A stretch of DNA of 64,000 nucleotides from an uncultured Bacteroidales bacterium (GTDB lineage: Bacteria; Bacteroidota; Bacteroidia; Bacteroidales; Bacteroidaceae), in assembly GCA_902787555.1 (NCBI GenBank), contig CADAGO010000020.1:82356-146355 (forward strand), written 5' to 3'. Position numbers and translations under genes: made by a program. Positions 57,292 to 64,000 of this stretch are shown here, piece by piece. The notes below the pieces were generated by a model that did no database searches, was not told the DNA's origin, and saw only the letters and a list, made by a program, of their open reading frames with translations. The first letter of the stretch is position 1; each line of letters begins with the position of its first letter.

Positions 57292-57473
57292 AGCTTGGGT
57301 TCCCACTTGCAACGAACGGGTGATACGATGGCACCCTCTTTCTTTAACTCGGCAAATGCCTTGTCTACTTCCTTACGGTCGGCACCCAGTGCCTTTGTTA
57401 CGTCGCCAGCAGAGACAGGCTTACCAGCCTCACGCATAGCTTTTAATACTTGTTCTTTCATACGATAATACAT
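57288..57473 (-). CDS. Small winged-helix-like putative transcriptional regulator
   Basis: 61 residues, or 57 if the internal Met5 (57461) is the start. Sequence MKEQVLKAMREAGKPVSAGD, then GADRKEVDKAFAELKKEGAI and the ending SPVRCKWEPKL. The helix-turn-helix-like layout resembles a short protein family common in Bacteroidales and annotated as regulator. Overlaps the acyltransferase gene by 4 bases (ATGA), so coupled translation is likely. Confidence 0.7.
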   Translation of the reverse strand: MYYRMKEQVLKAMREAGKPVSAGDVTKALGADRKEVDKAFAELKKEGAIVSPVRCKWEPKL

Positions 57474-57573
57474 TTAAATACGTTAATAACTCAATGGTTC
57501 GATTCTATTGCTTCTGTTTTTTCGTTGGTTTACCCCATCACCACATCAAGTACCATCATCAATACAAAGCCAA

Positions 57574-57590
57574 CTCAGGCCGAACGGAGC
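57574..57590 (+). repeat. Partial copy of the 40-bp dispersed repeat
   Basis: CTCAGGCCGAACGGAGC matches the 3' part of the 58357 repeat with one mismatch. It lies in the 290-base gap between divergent genes, which otherwise holds only the promoter box at 57726. Confidence 0.55.
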
Positions 57591-57725
57591 ATTGTGCCCA
57601 GCAATGGGATGAACAGACCGATTGCTATTGTTTCCATAAATGCAAAGGAACAAGGGTTGTTAGTATCCTTGTACTTAATTTGCGATTTTTATTTGCAAAT
57701 TTAGCAATAATTTCCGAATTATCAC

Positions 57726-57733
57726 TATATTTG
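57726..57733 (+). promoter_or_regulatory. -7 box for the secreted flavin-reductase-like gene
   Basis: TATATTTG fits TAnnTTTG, 31 bases before the ATG at 57764. The -33 element is imperfect. Confidence 0.5.
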
Positions 57734-57763
57734 TACCCACATTTGGAATAAATAGAATAAATT

Positions 57764-58351
57764 ATGCAGAAAAGAAGCTTTATCACAGTATTGATGGCCA
57801 TTATGATGATGGCAGTTACGCCTGCGTTTGCACAAGAGGACAATGGTTTTAAGAAGTTCGACGTTAAGGTAGATTTTACGGAGAATGGTTTCCAATGGTT
57901 TCAGGATGCCGAACTGCTTGCAGCAGGCGACAAGAAAAAGAGTAATGCCATGACGATTGGCTGGGGTGGAATCGGAACACTTTGGGGACGCACAGCCCTG
58001 ACAGTCTATGTGGCTGAGAAACGATATACCAAGGAGTTTATGGATAAGGCTGAATACTTCACTGTGATGGCGTTTGACGTAGAGCAGAGCAAGGTGCTGA
58101 ACTACATGGGAACGAAGAGTGGACGTGATGGTGACAAGGCGAAGGCGCTTGGACTCCATACGGCCTATACTGCTAATGGAACGCCATATTACACTGAAGC
58201 TACGATGGTGATAGAATGCAAGATAATGTATGCAGCCCCCTTCGATCCTCAGTATTTCAAGAGCGATGTGCCCAAGAGGATGTATGCTAATTTCCCCGCC
58301 GGCATCCATTCCATGTATATCGGTGAGGTTGTTAATGCCTGGAAGAAATGA
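57764..58351 (+). CDS. Exported flavin reductase-like (FMN-binding split barrel) protein
   Basis: 195 residues. A type I signal peptide (VLMAIMMMAVTPAFAQ) precedes a flavin-reductase-like domain: KKKSNAMTIGWGGIGTLWGR followed by LTVYVAEKRYTKEF and SGRDGDKAKALGL. Homologous split-barrel proteins bind FMN and are usually cytoplasmic; the signal peptide here puts this one in the periplasm or envelope. Located just upstream of another split-barrel (Nim-like) gene. Confidence 0.8.
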   Translation: MQKRSFITVLMAIMMMAVTPAFAQEDNGFKKFDVKVDFTENGFQWFQDAELLAAGDKKKSNAMTIGWGGIGTLWGRTALTVYVAEKRYTKEFMDKAEYFTVMAFDVEQSKVLNYMGTKSGRDGDKAKALGLHTAYTANGTPYYTEATMVIECKIMYAAPFDPQYFKSDVPKRMYANFPAGIHSMYIGEVVNAWKK

Positions 58352-58356
58352 CGAAC

Positions 58357-58396
58357 GAAGCAAGAGCAGCCTTCGTCGTGAGCTCAAGCCGAACGG
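58357..58396 (+). repeat. 40-bp dispersed repeat, copy 1
   Basis: Begins GAAGCAAGAGCAGCC and ends GCCGAACGG; 38 of 40 bases match 58945-58984. It starts 5 bases after the flavin-reductase-like stop codon. The following GCTTGAGC (58407-58414) pairs with GCTCAAGC (58382-58389) to make a hairpin. Confidence 0.8.
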
Positions 58397-58453
58397 AGCC
58401 AAGCTTGCTTGAGCTTTGCCTTGTAAGGAGGAATTCGATGTAAATCAAATAGA

Positions 58454-58969
58454 ATGATGGAGAATCCAATGTTCCGTCAAATGAGACGCAAGCGTCAGCA
58501 GCTTGCAGAGGAAGAATGTGTCGCTATTTTGCAGAAGGCTACGTCAGGTACTTTGGCATTGCTTGGCGACGATGACTATCCGTATGCCGTTCCCATTAGC
58601 TATGTCTATCACGAAGGGAAACTATACTTCCATAGTGCTTTGGAGGGCCATAAGATCGATGCCATCCGTAAGTGTGACAAGGCGTCTTTCTGTGTCATCG
58701 AACAAGATAATGTTCAGCCGGAGAACTATACAACTTTCTTCCGTAGCGTGATAGCTTTCGGCAGAATTCATATCATTGAGGACGCGCAGGAGAAGTTGGA
58801 AATTGCCAGAATGCTGGGCAATCGTTATAATCCAAATCAAGATGAAGCTCTCCAGAAAGAGCTCGAAAGCGGATTATCCCGTATGTTGGCAATCCGTTTT
58901 GATATCGAACATCTGACAGGTAAAGAAGCGATAGAACTGATGAGGAAGCGAGAGCAGCCTTCGTCGTGA
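58454..58969 (+). CDS. Pyridoxamine 5'-phosphate oxidase-family protein, NimA-like
   Basis: 171 residues. FRQMRRKRQQLAEEECVAIL, GTLALLGDDDYPYAVPISYV and YFHSALEGHKIDAIRK follow the pattern of 5-nitroimidazole reductase (Nim) and related FMN-binding proteins. A resistance role cannot be concluded from sequence. The last residues (REQPSS) and stop are encoded by copy 2 of the 40-bp repeat, so the C-terminus has been altered by that repeat. Met2 is an alternative start. Confidence 0.82.
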   Translation: MMENPMFRQMRRKRQQLAEEECVAILQKATSGTLALLGDDDYPYAVPISYVYHEGKLYFHSALEGHKIDAIRKCDKASFCVIEQDNVQPENYTTFFRSVIAFGRIHIIEDAQEKLEIARMLGNRYNPNQDEALQKELESGLSRMLAIRFDIEHLTGKEAIELMRKREQPSS

Positions 58970-58984
58970 GCTCAGGCCGAACGG
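58945..58984 (+). repeat. 40-bp dispersed repeat, copy 2
   Basis: Begins GAAGCGAGAGCAGCC and ends GCCGAACGG; two differences from copy 1. It overlaps and terminates the Nim-like gene. Confidence 0.8.
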
Positions 58985-59007
58985 TGATGGAGATAAGATG
59001 ACACTGA

Positions 59008-59511
59008 CTACACAGGTTGTTTTAGTTTCTGATAGGCTAGCCGCTCATCTCCAGACAGCAGATAGATGATGCCGCAATAGGTGAAGCCGTGCTTCATGAT
59101 ATTGTGCTGCATAATCTTGTTATCACGATGGGTATCGATACGGATATTCGTTTCGTGGGCGAAACAGAAGTCCATGATACTGCTGAATATACCGCTAACT
59201 TGTGGAAAGCTGGCAATCCGGTGGATGACATGATACGGTTTAGTGTCGTCCAGCCATTTACCCTCGTAGATTGTGTTGTAAGTAGGTTCTGGGGAGGGCA
59301 GGAATGCAAAATATGCCACTACTTCAGCATTCTCTTCAATGACAAAGCCACCATGCTTTTCTATGTCAGCCATAATCACTGCCTCTGATGGGTAGCCTTC
59401 TCCCCATTGGTGCATATTGCCCGACTGTCGCATAATACCCTTTGCGGCATCCATCACCTGCATGATTGCAGCCATGTCCGTCGGTATTGCTTCTCTGATA
59501 ATCATATCCAT
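59008..59511 (-). CDS. GNAT-family N-acetyltransferase
   Basis: 167 residues. IIREAIPTDMAAIMQVMDAA at the start and IRIDTHRDNKIMQHNIMKHG near the end follow the GNAT fold (acetyl-CoA-binding region, then the NxxMQ-type helix). Substrate unknown. 16 bases downstream of the DUF418 gene, probably the last gene of the minus-strand operon. Confidence 0.8.
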   Translation of the reverse strand: MDMIIREAIPTDMAAIMQVMDAAKGIMRQSGNMHQWGEGYPSEAVIMADIEKHGGFVIEENAEVVAYFAFLPSPEPTYNTIYEGKWLDDTKPYHVIHRIASFPQVSGIFSSIMDFCFAHETNIRIDTHRDNKIMQHNIMKHGFTYCGIIYLLSGDERLAYQKLKQPV

Positions 59512-59527
59512 TTCTGTATAAAGCCTT

Positions 59528-60649
59528 TCATCTATTAATCCATGTCATTTTTCGCCATAAGCTCTCCATTGGTCCTCGTTGGTGGTTACTGAACCAATAA
59601 CGGCAGAATAGGTATTGGCATATGACCATACCTAACCCAATGAGGACAGCGTATGTGATGCCGACATGACGATAGCAGGCCAGTCCATAGCCGTAGAAAA
59701 TGAAGCAGCCAATGATGGACTGGAGTAGGTAGTTGGTGAGACTCATACGACCAAAGAAACACAGGTGATGCAATACATTACGCACACTCTTACAGGCATA
59801 CCATGCTGAAACCACGGCTGCGACGATCATCAATAAAATGAAGAGGTTGTAAATGGGAGTGAGCCAAGGTTTCAGTATGCCAAAGTCCACAAAACTAAAT
59901 GCGATGACGATGATGACCGACAACGCAAGGATGCAGTGCCATGTCTGTAAGTTGCGTCCCTCATTGTAGAAGAGACGTTGTCTGCCTAACTGCATACCAA
60001 GGATAAAAAGGCATAGTAGTTGTGTCAGTCGCCCACTAAAAACGTTGTAGCGTAAGTTCAGTTCGAATCCATATCTCAGGTTGTTCACGGCATTCTCCCA
60101 GAATGTACCGTGCTCATGAAAGGCGATGGTCTGATTGTAAATGTCAAAGAGCCTGGTATGATCGAGGGGGGTATCCGTCAGCAGGCAGAACAGCTCAATA
60201 GGCTGGATGGCCAGCAAACCAATAATGCACCACACTATGCCAGACGGCAGATAACTGACAGGTATGAGCAGTAAGCCGTAGGCGGCATAGAGCATCAGAA
60301 TGTCGCCGTCGTAGAAAGCGACATTAACTAGACCGAACATGAACAGCAGACACATGCGCCAGGCAAAACGGCCAGAAAACGAGCAGCCTTTCTGCTGTTG
60401 GTTGTCATTCATGATGAAGAAACTCAGTCCGAAAAGCATGGCGAAGATTCCGTACATCTTGCCACTCAAAAGCCAGGCTAGCACATTGCCTACCATTTGG
60501 TCGCATGGCAGTGTGTAAGTGATTGGTTCCTCTGTGAAGACATCAAAATGCTCCACGGCATGATACAATATGATGCCTGCTACAGCGATTCCCCGTAAAG
60601 CATCTGCCACATCGATTCGGACGTTTTGCTCGCGTCGAGTGTGATACAT
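59528..60649 (-). CDS. DUF418-family polytopic membrane protein
   Basis: 373 residues, about nine to ten membrane helices. N-terminal RIDVADALRGIAVAGIILYH resembles acyltransferase-3-like proteins; the C-terminal FGRMSLTNYLLQSIIGCFIF is the DUF418 signature. Function unknown. 60 bases after the flavodoxin-fold gene. Confidence 0.8.
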   Translation of the reverse strand: MYHTRREQNVRIDVADALRGIAVAGIILYHAVEHFDVFTEEPITYTLPCDQMVGNVLAWLLSGKMYGIFAMLFGLSFFIMNDNQQQKGCSFSGRFAWRMCLLFMFGLVNVAFYDGDILMLYAAYGLLLIPVSYLPSGIVWCIIGLLAIQPIELFCLLTDTPLDHTRLFDIYNQTIAFHEHGTFWENAVNNLRYGFELNLRYNVFSGRLTQLLCLFILGMQLGRQRLFYNEGRNLQTWHCILALSVIIVIAFSFVDFGILKPWLTPIYNLFILLMIVAAVVSAWYACKSVRNVLHHLCFFGRMSLTNYLLQSIIGCFIFYGYGLACYRHVGITYAVLIGLGMVICQYLFCRYWFSNHQRGPMESLWRKMTWINR

Positions 60650-60709
60650 TGTTTCCCTTACCTTAAGAATGTCAATGATAACTTACTCTCTGGACTTACA
60701 ACAACCGAA

Positions 60710-61354
60710 TTACGCTAAGATCTTTTCTGCCATTTGTCGGCCAGCATCATAGGCTTTCTGCAAATCCTGCTCCCAATGTTCGTCTCGCCACTGACGTTTG
60801 GCTTCTTCTGAGAATCCTGCAAGTTCGAAACGGTCGTAGTTTTTTACTTGGTATGTGTTGTATGCGACCAAGTGTTTTGGTTCTCCGAGAGCTGCTGTGA
60901 TGCAGTATTCCATCGAGCCGTAGCCCTGACTATTGTTCCTTTCAGGCGTTCCGTTCATGGTCTCTATCAGTACTACTGGCATACGCTTGGGAGCCGTCAT
61001 GCTGTAGTCATTGTAGGAGAGCCATGGAAATGCCAGACGTTCGAGGAACGTACGCATCTGACCTGTCACGTCACCAAAGTAAATGGGTGAGCCCAGTACC
61101 AGTCCGTCTGCTTCAGCAATCTCTTCCAGCATGGGAGTCAGTGCATCCTTGAATTTGCATACGTTTGATGCCTTTCCTTTCATCTTACATGCCATACACG
61201 ACATGCATCCCTTGTAGTCAAGAGTATAAAGGCGCACCGTCTTTACTTCAATTTCGCTGCTCACTGAACTTGCTCCATCAGCAAACTTCTGCAGCATCGA
61301 GGCCGTATTGAAATTCTTTCTAGGGCCTCCGTCGATAATGATAATCTTCTTCAT
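60710..61354 (-). CDS. Flavodoxin-fold NAD(P)H-dependent oxidoreductase
   Basis: 214 residues. MKKIIIIDGGPRKNFNTASM is the FMN-phosphate loop; GCMSCMACKMKG has the clustered Cys typical of iron-sulfur flavoprotein-like members; GSPIYFGDVTGQMRTFLER is the second flavin loop. Likely reduces quinones or other electrophiles in the cytoplasm. 16 bases after the MBL hydrolase gene. Confidence 0.85.
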   Translation of the reverse strand: MKKIIIIDGGPRKNFNTASMLQKFADGASSVSSEIEVKTVRLYTLDYKGCMSCMACKMKGKASNVCKFKDALTPMLEEIAEADGLVLGSPIYFGDVTGQMRTFLERLAFPWLSYNDYSMTAPKRMPVVLIETMNGTPERNNSQGYGSMEYCITAALGEPKHLVAYNTYQVKNYDRFELAGFSEEAKRQWRDEHWEQDLQKAYDAGRQMAEKILA

Positions 61355-61370
61355 GAGTCAGAATGTTTCT

Positions 61371-62114
61371 TTACAGCTTCATCACGCGTTTCATCTCCAG
61401 ATTCTCGTAGCCTTCCGGACAATGTGTGGAGAGATATACGGTAGGGTTTTCCTTGATGAACTGGCGCACACGGTCGAGTGTTTCACGTGCTGCATCCTTA
61501 TCCTCGAACACAATGCTCAGTTTGTTGGCTTTCAGAGCTGCATCGCAATAGGTCACATCACCATGGAACATATAATAGAGACCGTCGCATTCGACAATGA
61601 TGATGCTGTTGCCCTTGGTGTGCCCCTTCGCTTCGATAAACCAGATGCCAGGGATTACCTGCTGGGCATTGGGGAAGTTCTTGTATGCCTCGCCATATTG
61701 AGCGCGGACGATGTTTTCACCCTCCAACTTCATGGCATCAGCATCCTCTGGACCAATGAATACCTTGGCATTGGGGAAATATTGCAAAGCTGCTGTGTGG
61801 TCGGGATGTTTGTGGGTGACGAGAATTTTAGTTACTTGCTCTGGCTTGTAGCCTGCTGCCGCAAAGGCATCCATATAGTCGGCTATCTTTTCGCCCATGT
61901 AGAGCGGGGCACCTAGTTTCTTCTCAGGTGCTTTCATGTCGTTTTGAAAGCCAGTATCAATAAGGATGACCTCGTCGCCCGTGTCAATCAGGAAATTCTG
62001 GAGGCTGCTGCGGTAGATGATTTGTTCGTCTGTGCCTTCTTTTGATTCACCGCCAAAGGCAAACTGCTGGTTCATGAAACCGCCGTCGAACATTCGGATT
62101 GCTTTAATTGTCAT
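61371..62114 (-). CDS. MBL-fold metallo-hydrolase
   Basis: 247 residues from MTIKAIRMFDGG. Metal ligands: HKHPDHTAAL (HxHxDH), His in AKGHTKGNS, Asp in FHGDVTYC and His in LSTHCPEG. Lactonase/glyoxalase-like in appearance; substrate not predictable. An in-frame upstream start (62192) would overlap the glutathione peroxidase gene and is rejected. Confidence 0.87.
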   Translation of the reverse strand: MTIKAIRMFDGGFMNQQFAFGGESKEGTDEQIIYRSSLQNFLIDTGDEVILIDTGFQNDMKAPEKKLGAPLYMGEKIADYMDAFAAAGYKPEQVTKILVTHKHPDHTAALQYFPNAKVFIGPEDADAMKLEGENIVRAQYGEAYKNFPNAQQVIPGIWFIEAKGHTKGNSIIIVECDGLYYMFHGDVTYCDAALKANKLSIVFEDKDAARETLDRVRQFIKENPTVYLSTHCPEGYENLEMKRVMKL

Positions 62115-62154
62115 CGTCGTAGGTTTAGTAATAAAGTAATTATAGTAATATGCC

Positions 62155-62763
62155 TTATCGGATTTCTTTGCTGATGTCGGCCTCGATGTCACTCATCTTG
62201 TCGGTCGGCTCATAGCGCTTCAGCACTTTTCCTTCGCGGCTGACGAGGAACTTGGTGAAATTCCACTTGATATCGTTCTTCTTGTCGAAATCGGCATCGC
62301 GCTTGCGAAGCATGTCGTCCATCATCTTACCACGCTGGTCGTTGACGTCAAATCCGCCAAAGCCTTTCTGCGCCTTTAGCCAGGTGTAGAGCGGATGGGC
62401 ATTCTCACCATTCACATCAATCTTGTCGAACTGTGGGAACTTGATGTCGTAGTTCGCTGTGCAAAACTGATGAATCTCCTGAATCGTGCCGGGAGCCTGT
62501 GCGCCGAATTGGTTGCAGGGGAAGTCGAGAATCTCCAGCCCTTTACCTTGATACTTCTCGTAAAGAGCCTCTAAATCCTTATACTGAGGTGTGAATCCGC
62601 AACGTGTAGCTGTATTCACAATCAGCAGCACTTTTCCTTTGTAGTTTGAGAGAGACACGTTCTTACCTGCGTCGTCCTTTACTTTGAAATCATAAACATT
62701 CTGTGCGTTCATGGTTAGCACACTTGTAACTGCCAATAGGCAGATTGTCATTAGTTTCTTCAT
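62155..62763 (-). CDS. Exported glutathione peroxidase-family thiol peroxidase
   Basis: 202 residues. Type I signal peptide (ICLLAVTSVLTMNAQ). Catalytic Cys in NTATRCGFTPQY, followed by LDFPCNQFGAQAPG and WNFTKFLVSREG, the Gpx signatures. Being Cys-based and exported, it probably uses thioredoxin-like partners in the periplasm. First gene of the minus-strand operon; its promoter carries a palindromic operator. Confidence 0.92.
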   Translation of the reverse strand: MKKLMTICLLAVTSVLTMNAQNVYDFKVKDDAGKNVSLSNYKGKVLLIVNTATRCGFTPQYKDLEALYEKYQGKGLEILDFPCNQFGAQAPGTIQEIHQFCTANYDIKFPQFDKIDVNGENAHPLYTWLKAQKGFGGFDVNDQRGKMMDDMLRKRDADFDKKNDIKWNFTKFLVSREGKVLKRYEPTDKMSDIEADISKEIR

Positions 62764-62852
62764 ACTCTGTGATAATTTATGGTAATGCTATTTGTCAAAC
62801 AAATTAGTGAGTTATTAATGCAAAGACGTTGTGCACGGTAGCAGTGCAAGTG

Positions 62853-62860
62853 CAAAGATA
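62853..62860 (-). promoter_or_regulatory. -7 box of the gpx operon promoter (minus strand)
   Basis: On the minus strand this reads TATCTTTG, matching TAnnTTTG, about 90 bases before the gpx ATG. The -33 position falls on the palindrome at 62876-62887. Confidence 0.55.
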
Positions 62861-62873
62861 AGCAGAAATAATT

Positions 62874-62931
62874 ATATCGCAAGCGATTTATGCTAAAGTT
62901 TAAGGTTGTTTAACTAAATCGCATGCGATAT
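62874..62931. promoter_or_regulatory. Paired palindromic operators upstream of the gpx operon
   Basis: ATCGCAAGCGAT (62876-62887) and ATCGCATGCGAT (62918-62929) are near-identical palindromes 42 bases apart. The longer ATATCGCAAGCGATTTA and TAAATCGCATGCGATAT are inverted copies with one mismatch. The first overlaps the -33 region of the gpx promoter, so a dimeric repressor (MarR-like or similar) is inferred. Confidence 0.65.
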
Positions 62932-63026
62932 GACTTGTCGTAAGCCTGTCGAATCGGTGGAAAGTGATAGCCATTAGTCGCTTAACGGACGTTTGGCTGT
63001 AATCTTAGGAAGAACTGTCCGATGAA

Positions 63027-63995
63027 TTACTTCAGCTTATTATACACCTCATCCGTTACAGACTCTAACCACTCGTTGGAGGCTCCTTCCTGCACATCTT
63101 TGTGGTAAGTGAGGTGTTGGAACCATGAGTCTTTTGCTGCTCCGTGCCAGTGCTTCACCTCGGCAGGGATGGCGATGACGGTGCCGGGAGTCATTGGGAT
63201 AGGAGCCTTGCCCCATTCCTGATACCAACCGCGACCGGCAACGCAAATCAGTACCTGCACCTGCTTGTGGTGGATGTGCCAATTGTTGCGGCAGCGAGGT
63301 TCAAACGTGACATTTATCACACCACCACCAACATCAGCCAGATAGCTCTGGCCTATGAAGTACTTGCCGTAAGGATTAGGATCGCCCTTTGACCATTTGG
63401 TGTCCAGGGTGTAGCCCTCTTTGCAGAGCCATGCGCAGAGTTCATCCACTAGCTGCTGCGAGTTACCCATATTTACGGCACCCTGCTTGTGGGCGGCGAG
63501 TTGTGCTGAGAGCTGGTCGCCAGCGAAGATGTCACCAAAGAGGTGTGACTTCAAATAGTAGTCGTCCTGCGGACAGAATTCATAGTTGAAGGGCTTTCCT
63601 GAGAGCTGCGTCTGATTCTTAGTTCCCAGTTCGTAGGCCTTCTTGGCATCATCCCACTCAGCAGGACGTGTCCAAGGCTTTCCTTCCTGCCAATTCGCCT
63701 GCTTGCTTTCCAAAACCTTACTCAAAACCCCCAGCGCATTCAGACTTCGTGGGAAACCTGTGTAGGCATAGAGTTGCGAGAAAGCCTCCTTCAGCTCGTT
63801 GATGGTTACACCATTGTCGAGTGCCATACGCACGGCAGGCTCCAAACGGTTCATATCTCCCTGTGCCATCAGGCAGGCACATGCTGCCAATCCCTTTTGA
63901 CGCTCCGTCAGCGTCTGTGCATTTGCTGTTACCATAGTCATCATCATGATTAATAGAGCAAAAAATAATCTTCTCATATATAAAGACCTTTTCAT
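63027..63995 (-). CDS. Exported carboxymuconolactone decarboxylase-like plus cupin fusion
   Basis: 322 residues as read from ATG 63995; ATG 63977 (MRRLFFALL) is an alternative, and the frame is open to the window edge, so the start is uncertain. Signal peptide ends VTANAQ. Residues ~25-110 resemble an AhpD/CMD domain (LEPAVRMALDNGVTINELKE, FPRSLNALGVL), residues ~205-310 a cupin (NWHIHHKQVQVLICV, HWHGAAKDS) with metal-type His. Same strand as the gpx operon and 263 bases upstream of it. Likely redox or small-molecule detoxification; reaction unknown. Confidence 0.82.
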   Translation of the reverse strand: MKRSLYMRRLFFALLIMMMTMVTANAQTLTERQKGLAACACLMAQGDMNRLEPAVRMALDNGVTINELKEAFSQLYAYTGFPRSLNALGVLSKVLESKQANWQEGKPWTRPAEWDDAKKAYELGTKNQTQLSGKPFNYEFCPQDDYYLKSHLFGDIFAGDQLSAQLAAHKQGAVNMGNSQQLVDELCAWLCKEGYTLDTKWSKGDPNPYGKYFIGQSYLADVGGGVINVTFEPRCRNNWHIHHKQVQVLICVAGRGWYQEWGKAPIPMTPGTVIAIPAEVKHWHGAAKDSWFQHLTYHKDVQEGASNEWLESVTDEVYNKLK

Positions 63996-64000
63996 TCTTC

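Noticed and set aside
58454-58969. Calling the Nim-like protein a nitroimidazole-resistance determinant
   Set aside because: Many chromosomal split-barrel proteins share these motifs; sequence alone does not show resistance, and no IS promoter is adjacent.
61308-61916. 202-residue plus-strand ORF over the MBL hydrolase
   Set aside because: The opposite strand has all metal-binding motifs of the MBL fold; this frame has none of any family.

Overview
This window is a chromosomal segment from a member of the Bacteroidales that looks like Prevotella or Segatella. The evidence is as follows. There are two SusC/SusD outer-membrane pairs. Promoters have the Bacteroidetes form (TAnnTTTG at -7, often TTTG near -33). 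Start codons mostly follow A-rich stretches rather than Shine-Dalgarno sequences. The S10-spc-alpha ribosomal cluster has the Bacteroidetes layout (secY-map-infA-rpmJ, DUF3467 ahead of rpsL). No tRNA, rRNA, CRISPR array or conventional transposase was seen.

Layout. 1-4 kb: an iron/heme-type cell-envelope operon (imelysin, di-heme cytochrome lipoprotein, compact CcsB-CcsA cytochrome c synthase). 4.1-8.4 kb: secreted histidine acid phosphatase, two small membrane proteins on the minus strand (DUF4491, DUF2809) and DsbD. 8.5-27.1 kb: DUF3467, then rpsL-rpsG-fusA and the full S10-spc-alpha run to rplQ, ending in a strong terminator. 27.15-28.1 kb: a noncoding kilobase with two arrays of short palindromes, each with an exact 22-bp period. 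28.1-48.1 kb: one long co-directional locus (CotH-like kinase, FAS1 lipoprotein, SusC, SusD, FAS1, FAS1, SusC, SusD) with no glycoside hydrolase, closed by a terminator. 48.2-56.1 kb: leucine biosynthesis operon leuA-leuC-leuD-leuA2-leuB, preceded by a classical attenuator with a leader peptide rich in Ile and Leu. 56.1-64 kb: a helix-turn-helix/acyltransferase pair, a secreted flavin-reductase-like protein, a Nim-like protein, and a minus-strand redox operon (glutathione peroxidase, MBL hydrolase, flavodoxin-fold protein, DUF418, GNAT) next to a CMD-cupin protein.

The most unusual content is in the leucine operon. All four intergenic junctions carry a complete, decayed or solo copy of a small element made of G/C-rich terminal inverted repeats around a DUF559 (Vsr-like, PD-(D/E)XK type) endonuclease gene. 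Each complete or decayed element starts at or just before the upstream stop codon and ends within one to three codons of where the downstream gene should start, so the native start codon is gone. The reading frame stays open through the right repeat. LeuC and LeuB are therefore encoded as in-frame C-terminal parts of DUF559 fusions, each with an internal, A-rich-preceded ATG just upstream of the repeat. The repeats of element 1 and the solo repeat show compensatory base changes in a hairpin. Three different repeat families are present, which suggests separate insertions. I infer a class of intercistronic nuclease element that survives by supplying a new translation start to the gene it displaces.
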